Below the pieces are notes generated by a model. The model was not told where the DNA came from, did no database searches, and saw only the letters and a list, made by a program, of their open reading frames with translations. Positions 15,991 through 25,690 of a DNA stretch of 33,882 nucleotides are shown piece by piece. The number at the start of each line of letters is the position of its first letter. Within the stretch, counting starts at the first letter, position 1. Position numbers and translations under genes: made by a program. Source of the stretch: Acidobacteriota bacterium (GTDB taxonomy: Bacteria > Acidobacteriota > Terriglobia > Bryobacterales > Bryobacteraceae); the NCBI GenBank assembly GCA_025353165.1, contig JANXRE010000045.1, positions 1 to 33,882 on the forward strand, read 5' to 3'.

Positions 15991-18576
15991 ACGGAACTGC
16001 CGGAGATTGGTCTCCAGCTCTTTCCGCAGATCGGATGGGGCGTCGTGCGGCAGCATGGCCAGTGCCTGCGTTTCCAGCTCCACCGCCCGCGGGAATTTGC
16101 CCGTGCCGGCGAAAGAGCGCGCCAGCAAGTCCAGGGAACCTGGGTCCTGGCCTTTGGACATTTCCGTCAGCTTCTGGGCGTAGCGTTTCGCCACCGACGG
16201 GTCGCGCAGCTCGAGGCTCGGCGTCGTGAGCAGGATCCACGCATACTCGTAGAGCTGGAACTCCGGCGCGTCGCTCTTATCCACCAGCGGTTTCAACATC
16301 GCGAGGCCGCGGCGAGTGAGATCCCCCGCTTCGCTCATGTTCCCCGATTTGGCGAGCGAATTCGCCAAACGCTCCAGGTAGGTCAACAGGTCGCGCTGGA
16401 AAAGTTCGTTCTTCGGATCGGCCCGGAACATGCTTTCGGTGGCATCCAGCGCCCTCCGGTAATATGCGGACGACTCCTTGTGGCGATTCGCAAGCTCCAG
16501 CACGTCGCCGATCAATCCCGAACACATGGCGACTCCCCGTTGCGCCGACGCCGAGTTGGGAGACGCGTCCGCCAGTTGTTCGTACACCCGCAACGCGCCT
16601 TCCATCCGGATCAGCCCGTGGTAATCCTGCATGCGCGCCTTCAACTCCCCGATGCGCAATTCCGCCAGCGCGATCATCGCCCGGGTTTCGGGGGAGTTCG
16701 GGTTCGCCGCCTGCAGCACTTTGGTCTGCCGGAGAGACTGCTCATAACTGGCGGCCGCGCCGGGATAGTCGCCCACCTGCATCTGAGCGGTGGCCAGTTT
16801 CCGGAGCAGGGCGATGAGGGTTCCCCGCGCCTTCGGGTCCAGGGCGAGCCGCTTTTCGAGAACGGCTTTCGCTTCCTTGTAGGCCTTGATGGCGTCCTGC
16901 AACGCGCCGGTTCCGGCCAAAAGATCCGCCAGGCGCACGCGCGTCTCGGTCAGCAGTCCGACGTCCGCCGTCTTCGATGAATCGAGCGCCTTCAGCGCGC
17001 GCTCGTAGCTGGCCTTAGCGGCCTCGCGATCCCCGAGATTCGCGCCGTACAAGTTTCCCTGGAGGTCGCCGACCTTGAGGTAACCCTCGACCAGATCGCG
17101 TTCGAGCGTTGGGTCGTCGCTCCGATCCCTCTCCAGACGGTCGAGGTATTGGGTCGCCTTTTCGAGAACGGCCTTTCGGGCCGGCGTCACGCCCGACTCG
17201 ATCACCTTGTCGAAGTCGAACAGCACAAAACGGGCGAGTTGCCGGACGTCGGAAAATCGAGCCTCGGCCCGGACGCGCTCCCGGCTCGCTTCGCGGTAAA
17301 ACAGGTAGGAAGCAACCGAGCTTACGATCAGCGCGAGCACGGCGGCGGTGGCCGCGATGACCGCACGGGGATTCCGCCGGATGAATTTACCGGTGCGGTA
17401 CCCGAGGGTGTCCCGCTGGGCGCGGACCGGCGAGCCTTGCAGGTAACGCTGGATGTCGTCCGCGAAGTGCTGGACCGAGGCGTAGCGCCGCTGCGGCTCC
17501 TTGCGAAGGGCCATCAGCAGGATCGCGTCGAGATCGCCGCGCAGCTTGGTCCGCATCTTCTCGCGGCTTGCTTCCGGCAGCGCCGCCACCTCCGCCGTGG
17601 CGCGCATGGCGGCCGTGCTGGGGCGGTCCGGCTCGGCTTCGAAAACGGTCCTCTCAAACCCGAGTTTCTTGTACAGGTGCCGGAGCGGGTGCTCCGTCGT
17701 CAGCAGCTCATACAGCAGCACTCCGAGCGCGTAGACATCGCTCGAAGTCGTGATCGGGTCGCCGCGAACCTGTTCCGGGCTGGCGAAGTCCGGGGTCATA
17801 GGCACCCCGGAGGCCGTGGTCATGATCAACGTTTCCGAAAGCTCGGGATTCAGAACTTTGGCAATGCCGAAGTCCAGCAGCTTGACCGTGCCGTCGGCCG
17901 TGACCAGGATATTGGTCGGCTTGATGTCGCGGTGAACCACCAGGCTCTGATGAGCGTACTGCAGGGCGGCGCAGACGGTGCAGAACAACTTCAGCCGTTC
18001 CTGGATGGAGAGATGGCGGTCGCGGCAGTACTCGTCGATGGGCACGCCCTCGACGTATTCCATGACCAGAAATGGAACGCCCAGTTCGTTTCCGCCATCC
18101 AGCAGGCGGGCTATGTTCGGGTGATCGAGTCCGGCCAGCACCTGCCGCTCGTGCTTAAACCGCAGGAGGATGTCCTCGGTCTCCATTCCCGGCTTGACGA
18201 ACTTGATGGCGACCAGCTTCTTGAAATCCTGGTCGGCCCGGCGCGCGGCGTACACCGAACCCATCCCGCCTCTGCCGACACGCTGGATCAGCTCGTAGTT
18301 GCCGAACCGCGTCCCGCTGATGTCTTCGGAGTCGATCTTGCGGAACAGAGTCGCTTGTCCATCGGCCGGGGATGCGGCTCCCACCAACTGCGTCTCCATG
18401 GCGTCGGCCAGAGGGCGGTCGTCTGTGGTCAGCAGGTGTTCAACCATGGCGAACAATTTGTTATCGCCGCCGCAGGCCGCGGCAGCATAGGACTTGCGCT
18501 CGGCGGGCGGCCTGGTGACGGTCTCCCGAAAGATTTCAGTAGCGCGGTTCTCGAGGTCGGCTGGCAACGAATACAC
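15961..18576 (-). CDS. Membrane Ser/Thr protein kinase (PknB-like) with a C-terminal TPR-type sensor region
   Basis: This is an 871-residue protein. After an N-terminal helical domain of about 90 residues common in acidobacterial kinases, the kinase domain spans about 93-375. It has GRGGMGSVY, VAIK (Lys125), VVHRDIKPTN (catalytic Asp217), LLDFG (Asp235) and TPDFASPEQVRG in place of APE. All catalytic residues are present. A single transmembrane helix lies at about 405-427, after IRRNPR. The remaining 440 residues, outside the membrane, are helical repeats with TPR spacing (for example GDYPGAAASYEQSLRQTKVL). The start is a GTG at 18576 with a weak ribosome binding site. The gene stands alone and is convergent with the PEP-CTERM gene. 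Its substrates are unknown. Confidence 0.93.
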   Translation of the reverse strand: MYSLPADLENRATEIFRETVTRPPAERKSYAAAACGGDNKLFAMVEHLLTTDDRPLADAMETQLVGAASPADGQATLFRKIDSEDISGTRFGNYELIQRVGRGGMGSVYAARRADQDFKKLVAIKFVKPGMETEDILLRFKHERQVLAGLDHPNIARLLDGGNELGVPFLVMEYVEGVPIDEYCRDRHLSIQERLKLFCTVCAALQYAHQSLVVHRDIKPTNILVTADGTVKLLDFGIAKVLNPELSETLIMTTASGVPMTPDFASPEQVRGDPITTSSDVYALGVLLYELLTTEHPLRHLYKKLGFERTVFEAEPDRPSTAAMRATAEVAALPEASREKMRTKLRGDLDAILLMALRKEPQRRYASVQHFADDIQRYLQGSPVRAQRDTLGYRTGKFIRRNPRAVIAATAAVLALIVSSVASYLFYREASRERVRAEARFSDVRQLARFVLFDFDKVIESGVTPARKAVLEKATQYLDRLERDRSDDPTLERDLVEGYLKVGDLQGNLYGANLGDREAAKASYERALKALDSSKTADVGLLTETRVRLADLLAGTGALQDAIKAYKEAKAVLEKRLALDPKARGTLIALLRKLATAQMQVGDYPGAAASYEQSLRQTKVLQAANPNSPETRAMIALAELRIGELKARMQDYHGLIRMEGALRVYEQLADASPNSASAQRGVAMCSGLIGDVLELANRHKESSAYYRRALDATESMFRADPKNELFQRDLLTYLERLANSLAKSGNMSEAGDLTRRGLAMLKPLVDKSDAPEFQLYEYAWILLTTPSLELRDPSVAKRYAQKLTEMSKGQDPGSLDLLARSFAGTGKFPRAVELETQALAMLPHDAPSDLRKELETNLRQFRSGLPAADNN

Positions 18577-18630
18577 CTGACGCTGTCAATTATCGGGCAG
18601 CTATCCCTAGTGTCGCAACCGACCGAGTCG

Positions 18631-19932
18631 TTACGCCTCGGGCTCGGCGGCTGCTTCGGAATCACCGGCCGGGTTTACTTCTTTCCGAGCGTGCTCGAAC
18701 AGCAGGTTCAGCACCTTCTCCGTTCGAATGTGATTTGCGATGCGGGCGAGGCTGCCGTCTTTTTCGAGGCTGACTCGCACGGCGGCAGCGGGCTCGCGGC
18801 GCTGCTTGGCGATGCGCTGCACTTCGTGATCCACCTCGTCCTGAGTCGCGTAAACCGCTTCGCGTTCGGCAATGCGGTCCAAAAGCAGACCGGCCTTCAC
18901 CTCGCGGGTCGCACGCTCGCGCTGGCTCTCTTTCACCTGGTCCCAGTTGAGCTTGAGCTTAGCGGGGTCTATACCCTGCGACGCAAGCATGCGCAGCCGG
19001 TTCTCGACGTTCACCTCGATCTGCCGGTCCAGGAAAGCCTCGGGTACGGGAAAATCGTGGGCGTCCACCAGCTTGTCGACCGCTTCGTTCTTGGCCGCCT
19101 GTTGCGCCTCCGCGTCCCGTTCGCGCTGAATGGACTGCCGGACGGCGTTGCGCAGCTCGTCGATATTCTGGTAGTCGCCCAGGTCCTTGGCGAACTCGTC
19201 GTTCACCTCGGGCAGTTCTTTACGCCGCACCGCGTTGAGCGTGCAAACGAATTTCACAGTCTGGCCGGAGAGCTTCGGCTGGCCGTAATCCTCCGGGTAA
19301 GCGACCTCGAACTCCTTCGCGTCGCCGGGCGACATCCCGGTGACGTTCTCGACGAAGGCGGGCAGCGTGTCGGCGGCATCGATGTGGAAGGTGACTTCCT
19401 CCTGCTCCATCGGGGGATCGACACCAGCGAGGCTCTTCAGCGAAACGACGGCGTAATCGCCTTCCTGGACCGGACGCGGGTCGATGTTGACGAACTCCGC
19501 CTTTTGTTCGCGAATCTGCCCGACGCGTTTGTCGACATCCTCTTCGGTCACTTCCGGCTCGGTGTATTTCACAACGATGCCGCGATACTCTCCGAGTTCA
19601 ATGGCCGGCGCCACTTCGAACTCTGCCTTAAAGTGGAACTCCTCGCCCTCGTGGAAGTGGACGTCCTTGACCGATGGCGCCCCGACCACTTGCAGATGCT
19701 CGTCGTCGACTCTCTTGCGAAAGAACTTCGGGACGAGCCGCTCCATCACATCCTGGCGGATCTCCTGAGCGAAGCGGGTCCGGATAATGGAGAGCGGCGC
19801 TTTCCCCGGCCGGAAACCGGGGAGGCGAGCTTTCTTCTGAAGATCGGCGAGAACGCGCGCCGTCTCTTCCTTCACCTCCTGAGCCGGGACGGTGATCTCC
19901 AATTCGTGCTTGCAGCCTTCAACCAGAGCCAA
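18631..19932 (-). CDS. tig: Trigger factor, ribosome-bound chaperone
   Basis: This is a 433-residue trigger factor, the family's normal length. The N-terminal ribosome-binding domain has the signature GFRPGKAP (about residues 39-46). An FKBP-like prolyl isomerase domain follows (EGDYAVVSLKSLAG to VKFVCTLNAV), then a helical C-terminal chaperone arm and an acidic Ala/Glu tail. It binds nascent chains at the exit tunnel in the cytoplasm. The start is TTG at 19932, supported by AAAGG seven nt upstream and by the normal family N-terminus; no ATG fits. It lies 34 bp downstream of metK. In many bacteria tig precedes clpP-clpX, which are absent here. Confidence 0.96.
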   Translation of the reverse strand: MALVEGCKHELEITVPAQEVKEETARVLADLQKKARLPGFRPGKAPLSIIRTRFAQEIRQDVMERLVPKFFRKRVDDEHLQVVGAPSVKDVHFHEGEEFHFKAEFEVAPAIELGEYRGIVVKYTEPEVTEEDVDKRVGQIREQKAEFVNIDPRPVQEGDYAVVSLKSLAGVDPPMEQEEVTFHIDAADTLPAFVENVTGMSPGDAKEFEVAYPEDYGQPKLSGQTVKFVCTLNAVRRKELPEVNDEFAKDLGDYQNIDELRNAVRQSIQRERDAEAQQAAKNEAVDKLVDAHDFPVPEAFLDRQIEVNVENRLRMLASQGIDPAKLKLNWDQVKESQRERATREVKAGLLLDRIAEREAVYATQDEVDHEVQRIAKQRREPAAAVRVSLEKDGSLARIANHIRTEKVLNLLFEHARKEVNPAGDSEAAAEPEA

Positions 19933-19966
19933 TGATTTACCTTTCGCCTTTTGGGGCGGACCCTAT

Positions 19967-21127
<1,161 letters not shown>

Positions 21128-21224
21128 GCTGTTATCCCCCTCGAGTCTTAGCTTATCGTCGCTTCCGGGCCACCGTCAAACCAGCGGGCCGGTCTTGGCT
21201 TCTTGGACAGGCGCATTTGAATGG

Positions 21225-21240
21225 TGACGTAATTATGTCA
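21225..21240 (+). promoter_or_regulatory. Operator-like palindrome at the antitoxin start
   Basis: TGACGTAATTATGTCA is a 16-bp inverted repeat, perfect except for one G/T pair, and ends on the A of the antitoxin ATG. VapB/FitA-type ribbon-helix-helix antitoxins usually repress their own operon through such sites. Binding here would block initiation. This is inferred from position and symmetry. Confidence 0.55.
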
Positions 21241-21470
21241 TGGCAGTTCGAACGACCGTCGAAATACCTGAACCGCTGCATGACCGGCTCCGCCAGAGGG
21301 CGCAGCAATCCGGCAAGTCCATGCGTTCGCTGATCGTCCGGGCTCTCGAGGAAGTCTATAGCGAGCCTGGAAAAGGCAAGTACGTGACCGGCCCCATGAT
21401 CACAGGTCCGGGTAAGAGTGGACCCGCATTTCCGGAAGACGAGAATCCGCATGATCTCGTTTTTTCCTGA
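21240..21470 (+). CDS. FitA/VapB-type ribbon-helix-helix antitoxin
   Basis: This 76-residue protein begins AVRTTVEIPEPLHDRLRQRA and continues SGKSMRSLIVRALEEVY, the strand-helix-helix of the FitA/VapB DNA-binding fold. The Gly/Pro-rich tail with GPAFPEDENPHDLVFS is the part that enters the toxin's PIN domain in this group. Its last 20 bp overlap the toxin start, so the two are translationally coupled. A ribosome-binding-like GGTGA lies about 12 nt upstream, inside the operator-like palindrome region. Confidence 0.88.
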   Translation: MAVRTTVEIPEPLHDRLRQRAQQSGKSMRSLIVRALEEVYSEPGKGKYVTGPMITGPGKSGPAFPEDENPHDLVFS

Positions 21471-21897
21471 TCTGAATGTCTGGCTCGCGTTGTCCGACAT
21501 CGGACACCGGCACCACGCCGAGTCCTGGAACTGGTTCGGCCGGTTGCCGCCTGGGGCACGACTGATCTTCTGGCGTTATACCCAAATCGGGTTGTTGCGT
21601 CTCCTCTCCAACTCCGCGGTGATGGGCGAATATACGGTGACGCTGGAGAGAGCCTGGAGCATCTACGACGAATGGCTGGCTGATCCCCGCGTGGAGCTCT
21701 ACCCCGAGCCGCGAGGCATGGACGCCGGTTTTCGGGAGGCGACGGAGCGCTTCGCCGGCAGGGCGGCCTCGAAGTGGGTGGGCGACTGCTACATACTGGC
21801 GTATGCAAAGCAAAGCCAAGCCGTACTGGTCACGTTCGACAGAGCGCTGTACGAATTTGCGGGTAAACAAGGGCACGACGTCGTTCGCCCCGGGTAA
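21451..21897 (+). CDS. VapC-family PIN-domain RNase toxin
   Basis: This 148-residue PIN domain has FFPDLNVWLAL (acidic Asp7), the TQIGLLRLLS helix typical of this PIN subgroup, WVGDCYILAYAK (Asp112) and VLVTFDRALYEFAG (Asp130). These give the metal-binding acidic set of PIN nucleases, which cut tRNA, rRNA or mRNA. I chose the ATG at 21451. The frame extends 11 codons upstream, but those overlap the antitoxin and are not family-like. The toxin looks complete, in contrast to the broken ParE at 930. It ends 8 bp from the convergent cupin gene. Confidence 0.9.
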   Translation: MISFFPDLNVWLALSDIGHRHHAESWNWFGRLPPGARLIFWRYTQIGLLRLLSNSAVMGEYTVTLERAWSIYDEWLADPRVELYPEPRGMDAGFREATERFAGRAASKWVGDCYILAYAKQSQAVLVTFDRALYEFAGKQGHDVVRPG

Positions 21898-21905
21898 CGC
21901 GGGCC

Positions 21906-22265
21906 TCACTCCCAGTCCCGGTGGACCGTTTCGGGCGAAAACGCCGGGATGCAGATGGCGATGTATTCGGCGCCGTCGGAAGTGGGAGTGCTGTAGCGCA
22001 CCCATTCCCCTTTCGCGGCCACCACTGCCTGCCCCGCCCCCACGTCCATCGCCCCGCCTTCGTGCTCGACGCGCAGCGTGCCCTTCAGGACGATTGTGAA
22101 TTCGTCGAACTCAGGACGCTGGCCGGGCTCCGACCAGCCGGAAGGACTGCGCATGTGGGCCACGCTGATGCCGTCCTGCCCGGAATTCACCCTGCCAATG
22201 TACTCGTCCAGCAGCTTGCCGCCGGGGACCGGGATTCGCGATGCGCAGTCGATTAATCTTGGCAT
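21906..22265 (-). CDS. Small single-domain cupin
   Basis: This 119-residue protein has the cupin beta-barrel pattern: PEFDEFTIVLKGTLRVEHEGG for the first motif region, and VGAGQAVVAAKGEWVRYSTP with AEYIAICIPAF for the second. The first motif lacks the usual paired His (EFDEFTIVLKG), so its metal-binding capacity is doubtful. The substrate is unknown. It starts 5 bp after the stop of the metallo-beta-lactamase-fold gene and is likely co-transcribed with it. Confidence 0.8.
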   Translation of the reverse strand: MPRLIDCASRIPVPGGKLLDEYIGRVNSGQDGISVAHMRSPSGWSEPGQRPEFDEFTIVLKGTLRVEHEGGAMDVGAGQAVVAAKGEWVRYSTPTSDGAEYIAICIPAFSPETVHRDWE

Positions 22266-22270
22266 TGGTT

Positions 22271-23278
22271 TCAGTGGGAGGGATAACTCTTCTCGAATTT
22301 ATTCCGCGAGTTATGCACCGTGAAGCTGCCGTCGCTTTGCGCGACTAAATGGAGCGAATTTCCCGCGCACTGCTCGTCGATGTTGGCGATGAACGTATCG
22401 GGCGAGTTGTTTTCCTTGCCGCCCGCGACGGCAAAGTGGAGCTGCCACAAATCTTCCAATCCCGGCGACGATTTGATGGTCTGCCAGGCTTGCGCGCTTC
22501 CGCCCTTCCGTGCGCCGTTGTCCATCACCGCCAGCCGGGGATGGATTGCCTGGACGATGGCGGGCGCGTTCGAGAGATCCGCGCCGTGATGCGTCACGAC
22601 GTAGACGTCCGCTTTCCCGATCAGGTTATTCGGGCAGACCAGGGCAAGCTCCTTGTTCCAGGTGAGGTCTCCCAGATCGACCATGCGGAACTTGCCGTAT
22701 TGCAGCACCACGCCCAAGGACCGCGCGTTCTCGCTTGGGTCCACTTCTTTTTGAGGGGTGGATGCGCAGGCGGGGTTGGGTTGTCCGGCGCCCGGGAGCG
22801 GCTGCGCGATGTGGTTGCCGTCGCCCTGCACAACCGTCACCTCGACGCCCTTCAGCGGTATGGTGTCGCCCGGTTTCACAGTCAGGCGGGTGGTAGTTGC
22901 GAGGGCCTTCGCATAGATCTCGTTCATGCGCTGGGCTTCCTTGTCCGTTTCGGTATTGACGCCGTGATCCACGAACGTGCCAACTGGGAAACGGGCGGTC
23001 AGCTCTGCCGCGCCGCCAACGTGATCCGTGTGGTAGTGGGTAATGAGCACGTAGTCGATCCGCTTCAGGTGCGCGTGCTTGGCCGCGGCAACGATGCGGT
23101 CCGCGTCGCGGTGATTGTGGCCGGGCCATCCCGTATCGATCAGCAGGGATTCACCGGAGGGCGCTACGATCAGGGTCGCTTGCCCTCCCTCGACGTCCAC
23201 GAAGTAGACTTGCAGTTCCTTGGCGGCCCAGGCGGCTGGGGCGGATAAGCAGGCCAGCAGAACAAGAAATCGGAACAT
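22271..23278 (-). CDS. Secreted metallo-beta-lactamase-fold hydrolase (ComEC-C-terminal-like)
   Basis: This 335-residue protein has a signal peptide (MFRFLVLLACLSAPAAWAA). LQVYFVDVEGGQATLIVAPSGESLLIDTG is followed by the metal motif THYHTDHVGG, then FVDHGVN, LGVVLQYGKFRMVDLGDLTW and THHGADLSNAP, which supplies the later metal-binding His. This arrangement resembles the hydrolase domain of ComEC/Rec2 and related exported hydrolases, acting outside the cytoplasm. The substrate cannot be told from the sequence; similar proteins are annotated as nucleases or lactonases. It is divergent from the thioredoxin-like gene, with a gap of about 42 bp. Confidence 0.88.
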   Translation of the reverse strand: MFRFLVLLACLSAPAAWAAKELQVYFVDVEGGQATLIVAPSGESLLIDTGWPGHNHRDADRIVAAAKHAHLKRIDYVLITHYHTDHVGGAAELTARFPVGTFVDHGVNTETDKEAQRMNEIYAKALATTTRLTVKPGDTIPLKGVEVTVVQGDGNHIAQPLPGAGQPNPACASTPQKEVDPSENARSLGVVLQYGKFRMVDLGDLTWNKELALVCPNNLIGKADVYVVTHHGADLSNAPAIVQAIHPRLAVMDNGARKGGSAQAWQTIKSSPGLEDLWQLHFAVAGGKENNSPDTFIANIDEQCAGNSLHLVAQSDGSFTVHNSRNKFEKSYPSH

Positions 23279-23320
23279 GGCCCGATGCTATCACAGGGCC
23301 TTTGGCGTATCATTCTGTTG

Positions 23321-23812
23321 ATGGCCTCTTTCACCCGACGCACCGTACTTGCCGGAGCGTGCCTCTCCGGAATCGCCGCCGCGATCGACACCCGGGAACC
23401 AGCGCCGAACTGGTGGGCGAAGACGCTGGATGGCGACAAGCTCACGAAGGATTCCACAAAAGGCCAACCGGTTCTCTTGCAGTTCTGGACCACCTGGTGC
23501 CCGTACTGCCGCCGCGACCAGGACGCGGTGGAGAGCATTGTGGCCGACTTCAAGGAGAAGGGGCTTGTGGTGCTCGCGGTGAACGTTGCCGAGTCAAAGA
23601 AGAAGGTGAAGCAATACCTCGATCAGTCGCCCAGATCCTGCAAGATCGTCCTGACCGAGGATACGAACCTGGTGGCCATCTACGCCGCGCAGGCGTTTCC
23701 GGTCTATGTGTTGATCGACGGCGACGGATACATCGCGGGCAGGCAGAATGGCGCGGCGGGCGAGGACGCGCTCCGGGCTTTGCTTAAGAAAGCGAAGCTC
23801 GAATCGGAATAG
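23321..23812 (+). CDS. Thioredoxin-like (TlpA/redoxin) exported protein
   Basis: The ATG at 23321 gives a 163-residue protein with a twin-Arg-containing leader (MASFTRRTVLAGACLSGIAAA). The thioredoxin fold follows, with QFWTTWCPYCRRDQ (active-site WCPYC) and the cis-Pro AFPVYVLIDGDGYI. Such proteins handle disulfide or redox steps in the periplasm. The leader has a lipobox-like LAGAC, so it could be a lipoprotein (Cys after LAGA) or a Tat substrate. The frame opens 12 codons earlier, but that part lacks leader character. Confidence 0.87.
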   Translation: MASFTRRTVLAGACLSGIAAAIDTREPAPNWWAKTLDGDKLTKDSTKGQPVLLQFWTTWCPYCRRDQDAVESIVADFKEKGLVVLAVNVAESKKKVKQYLDQSPRSCKIVLTEDTNLVAIYAAQAFPVYVLIDGDGYIAGRQNGAAGEDALRALLKKAKLESE

Positions 23813-23822
23813 GCGCGGCGTT

Positions 23823-24056
23823 TTAGTACGCCAGTGTTCCGGATCGCGGCGATTCCTCCGGGTTAGGAAGATACAGAGTCTTGCAATTCTCGCAGCGATA
23901 GATCTCGGCGTCTTTGCCGAAGCTTTCCGCCACCTCCGGCCCGAAGGCGTACCACCGCTTCAAGTGTCCGGCGCAGAGCTTCCCTTTGGCGTCCTTTTCA
24001 TTGCACGCCCGCTGCTTCAGAAGCCTGGTCTTCACTTTGATTTCGCTCGGCGTCAT
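23823..24056 (-). CDS. Small Cys-containing protein of unknown function
   Basis: This 77-residue basic protein has Cys at 18, 28, 55 and 58 and His31. The last pair sits in IYRCENCKTLYLP, a zinc-ribbon-like knuckle. The first half (RACNEKDAKGKLCAGHLKRWYAFGPE) pairs with it plausibly as a four-Cys metal site. It fits tightly between two plus-strand genes (gaps of 10 and 21 bp). I do not recognise a named family. It could be a small RNA- or protein-binding ribbon. Confidence 0.65.
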   Translation of the reverse strand: MTPSEIKVKTRLLKQRACNEKDAKGKLCAGHLKRWYAFGPEVAESFGKDAEIYRCENCKTLYLPNPEESPRSGTLAY

Positions 24057-24077
24057 ATACCCTAGTGTAAGTCCCTC

Positions 24078-24956
24078 ATGAGCGTCACACCCGACTCGCC
24101 AATCCGCAGCCGGCTCCTGTTGATCCTGGCCGCCGTGCTCTTTTCCACGGGCGGCGCGGCGATCAAGGGATGCGCTCTTTCGGCGATGCAGTTGGTGTCC
24201 TTCCGGTCTGGCATCGCCGCCCTCGCCCTGGCAGTACTACTGCCGGAGGCCAGGCGTCGTTGGACCTGGCGGACCGTGGCGGTGGGGTGTGCCTACGCGG
24301 CAACGCTCACGCTCTTCGTCGCCGCGAACAAAACGACGACCGCTGCCAATGCGATTTTTCTGCAGGCGACAGCGCCAATTTACCTGCTCTTCCTTGGACC
24401 GCTGCTGCTGCGCGAGCCCGTCCGGCGCAGCGACCTGCTGGTGGTCGCTGCGGTTGCGTGCGGAGCGGCGTTTATGTTCCTGGGCGCGCCGGCCGCGTCG
24501 GCGACGGCGCCGGATCCCGCCAGGGGGAATCTGTACGCGGCGGCTTCCGGCGTCACCTGGGCGCTTACCGTTTCAGGCCTGCGCTGGCTGGAACGGAGCG
24601 GCGGCAAGGGCGTCGGCATCACAACCGTCATGTCCGGGAACCTAATCGCGTTTCTCTTGTGCCTGCCTGCCGCCCTTCCAGTAACCCACTTCTCGGTCTC
24701 CGACGGCGCAACGCTTCTATATCTGGGCCTGTTTCAGGTGGGCCTCGCGTACTTCTTGCTGACGCGTTCCATCCGGCACGTTCCGGCGCTCGAAGCATCC
24801 ACGCTCCTGATGGCCGAGCCGGCCCTGAATCCGTTCTGGACCTGGCTGCTCCAAGGCGAGCGCCCGGGGATGGCTCCCTTCGCCGGAGGAGCGTTGGTCC
24901 TCGCGGCGACCATGGCTGGAACGTGGTGGAATGCCCGCCGGAGCCGGCGGCCGTGA
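24078..24956 (+). CDS. EamA/DMT-superfamily transporter
   Basis: This is a 292-residue membrane protein with about ten predicted helices in two EamA repeats. The first has LLLILAAVLFSTGGAAIKGC and NAIFLQATAPIYLLFLGPLLL. The second has GVTWALTVSGLRWLE, FQVGLAYFLLTRSIRHVPALEASTLLMAEPALNPFWTWLLQGE and a final Gly/Ala-rich helix. The PALNPFWTW and GE ending are classic EamA features. It probably moves an amino acid or metabolite across the inner membrane; the substrate is unknown. The stretch from its stop to about 25175 holds no gene. Confidence 0.9.
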   Translation: MSVTPDSPIRSRLLLILAAVLFSTGGAAIKGCALSAMQLVSFRSGIAALALAVLLPEARRRWTWRTVAVGCAYAATLTLFVAANKTTTAANAIFLQATAPIYLLFLGPLLLREPVRRSDLLVVAAVACGAAFMFLGAPAASATAPDPARGNLYAAASGVTWALTVSGLRWLERSGGKGVGITTVMSGNLIAFLLCLPAALPVTHFSVSDGATLLYLGLFQVGLAYFLLTRSIRHVPALEASTLLMAEPALNPFWTWLLQGERPGMAPFAGGALVLAATMAGTWWNARRSRRP

Positions 24957-25175
24957 TACTTCCAGGTAACCAGCCCAGCCACGCTGTGAATTGAGAAGAC
25001 GGAGGCAGGTGCTGAGAAGGAGGACGAAACGCGGACCATGTTTCGTGTTCTTCCTGGTTTATCCCCTCGGCCCCGTCCCGCCGGTCGAGGCATCGGGACC
25101 GAAGCGGTTCGCAAAGCGACAGATACAGGGAATTCAGGCAAGGAAAATTCGTCCTACTGGTCGCCCAGAAGCAGC

Positions 25176-25385
25176 TATGCCGAAGCTGCGCACTTCGTGA
25201 TCGACTGATTCAGACAGGCCGCGTAGGGCTCGTGCTTGCTGGCGCAATAGGCCGATGAATATGGCATCGGAAGAAATGCCATCACCGATCCCATATTCAC
25301 AATTCGGCCGCCGCGCTGCATCCACCACGTTCTTGAATTCGCCAATCGTGGTCTCCCCGAGTGCGCCTACCAATGCAATGCCGGC
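25176..25385 (-). pseudogene. Relic of a short-chain dehydrogenase/reductase
   Basis: Read leftward, the frames give YAGIALVGALGETTIGEFKN VVD (the NAG-motif region with N changed), then jump to GGRIVNMGSVMAFLPMPYSSAYCASKH (catalytic Ser and YxxxK). After a frameshift they give ALRGLSESVDHEVRSFGI. This is the central part of an SDR enzyme with about 20 codons missing between NVVD and MQRGG, and a 1-2 nt frameshift after CASKH. The Rossmann N-terminus is cut off where the transposase fragment begins, at about 25385, and the C-terminus is not recognisable below 25176. It cannot make a working enzyme. Confidence 0.78.
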
Positions 25386-25690
25386 GTATTCGTCCCGTTC
25401 ATCATCGACTCGAGAGCCGCGTCGATGCCCACCTCTGCATTGCGGTCTTGGCCTATTGTCTGCAGGTCACCTTGAAGCATCGATGCTGCAACTCGCTCCT
25501 GGCCTGACGCCCACCGCGCGGTGCTGGAGAAACTGGCGACCATTCAAATGATCGACGTGTGGGTTCCCACTACCGACGGCCGGTGGCTGGCGATGCCACG
25601 CTACACCCAGCCCGGGACCGACAACGAACTGCTTCTGCGGAAGGTCCATCTCGACCTGCCCACACAACCGCCGCCCGCGCAACCCGACCG
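25386..25690 (+). mobile_element. Decayed C-terminal part of an IS1634-like transposase
   Basis: Three successive frames together rebuild the end of a DDE transposase of the IS1634/IS4 kind. Frame one reads IRPVHHRLESRVDAHLCIAV LAYCLQVTLKHR, frame two LQLAPGLTPTA, and frame three AVLEKLATIQMIDVW, TTDGRWLAMPRYTQP and LLLRKVHLDLPTQPPPA. The two shifts lie near 25483 and 25515-25520. The catalytic N-terminal and middle parts are gone. The left edge meets the SDR relic directly. The stretch to about 25775 may contain the IS right end, but I cannot place a terminal inverted repeat. A 249-codon open frame that starts here by chance is not a gene. Confidence 0.8.

Noticed and set aside
17149-19935. 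928-codon plus-strand open frame
   Set aside because: It lies antisense across both the kinase and tig, which have full family signatures. GC-rich codon bias leaves the opposite strand open. The translated text has no domain.
21128-21239. SAM riboswitch upstream of metK
   Set aside because: The gap contains a GC-rich stretch that can pair imperfectly, but I recognise none of the SAM-I, SAM-II or SAM-IV cores. A covariance-model search would settle it.
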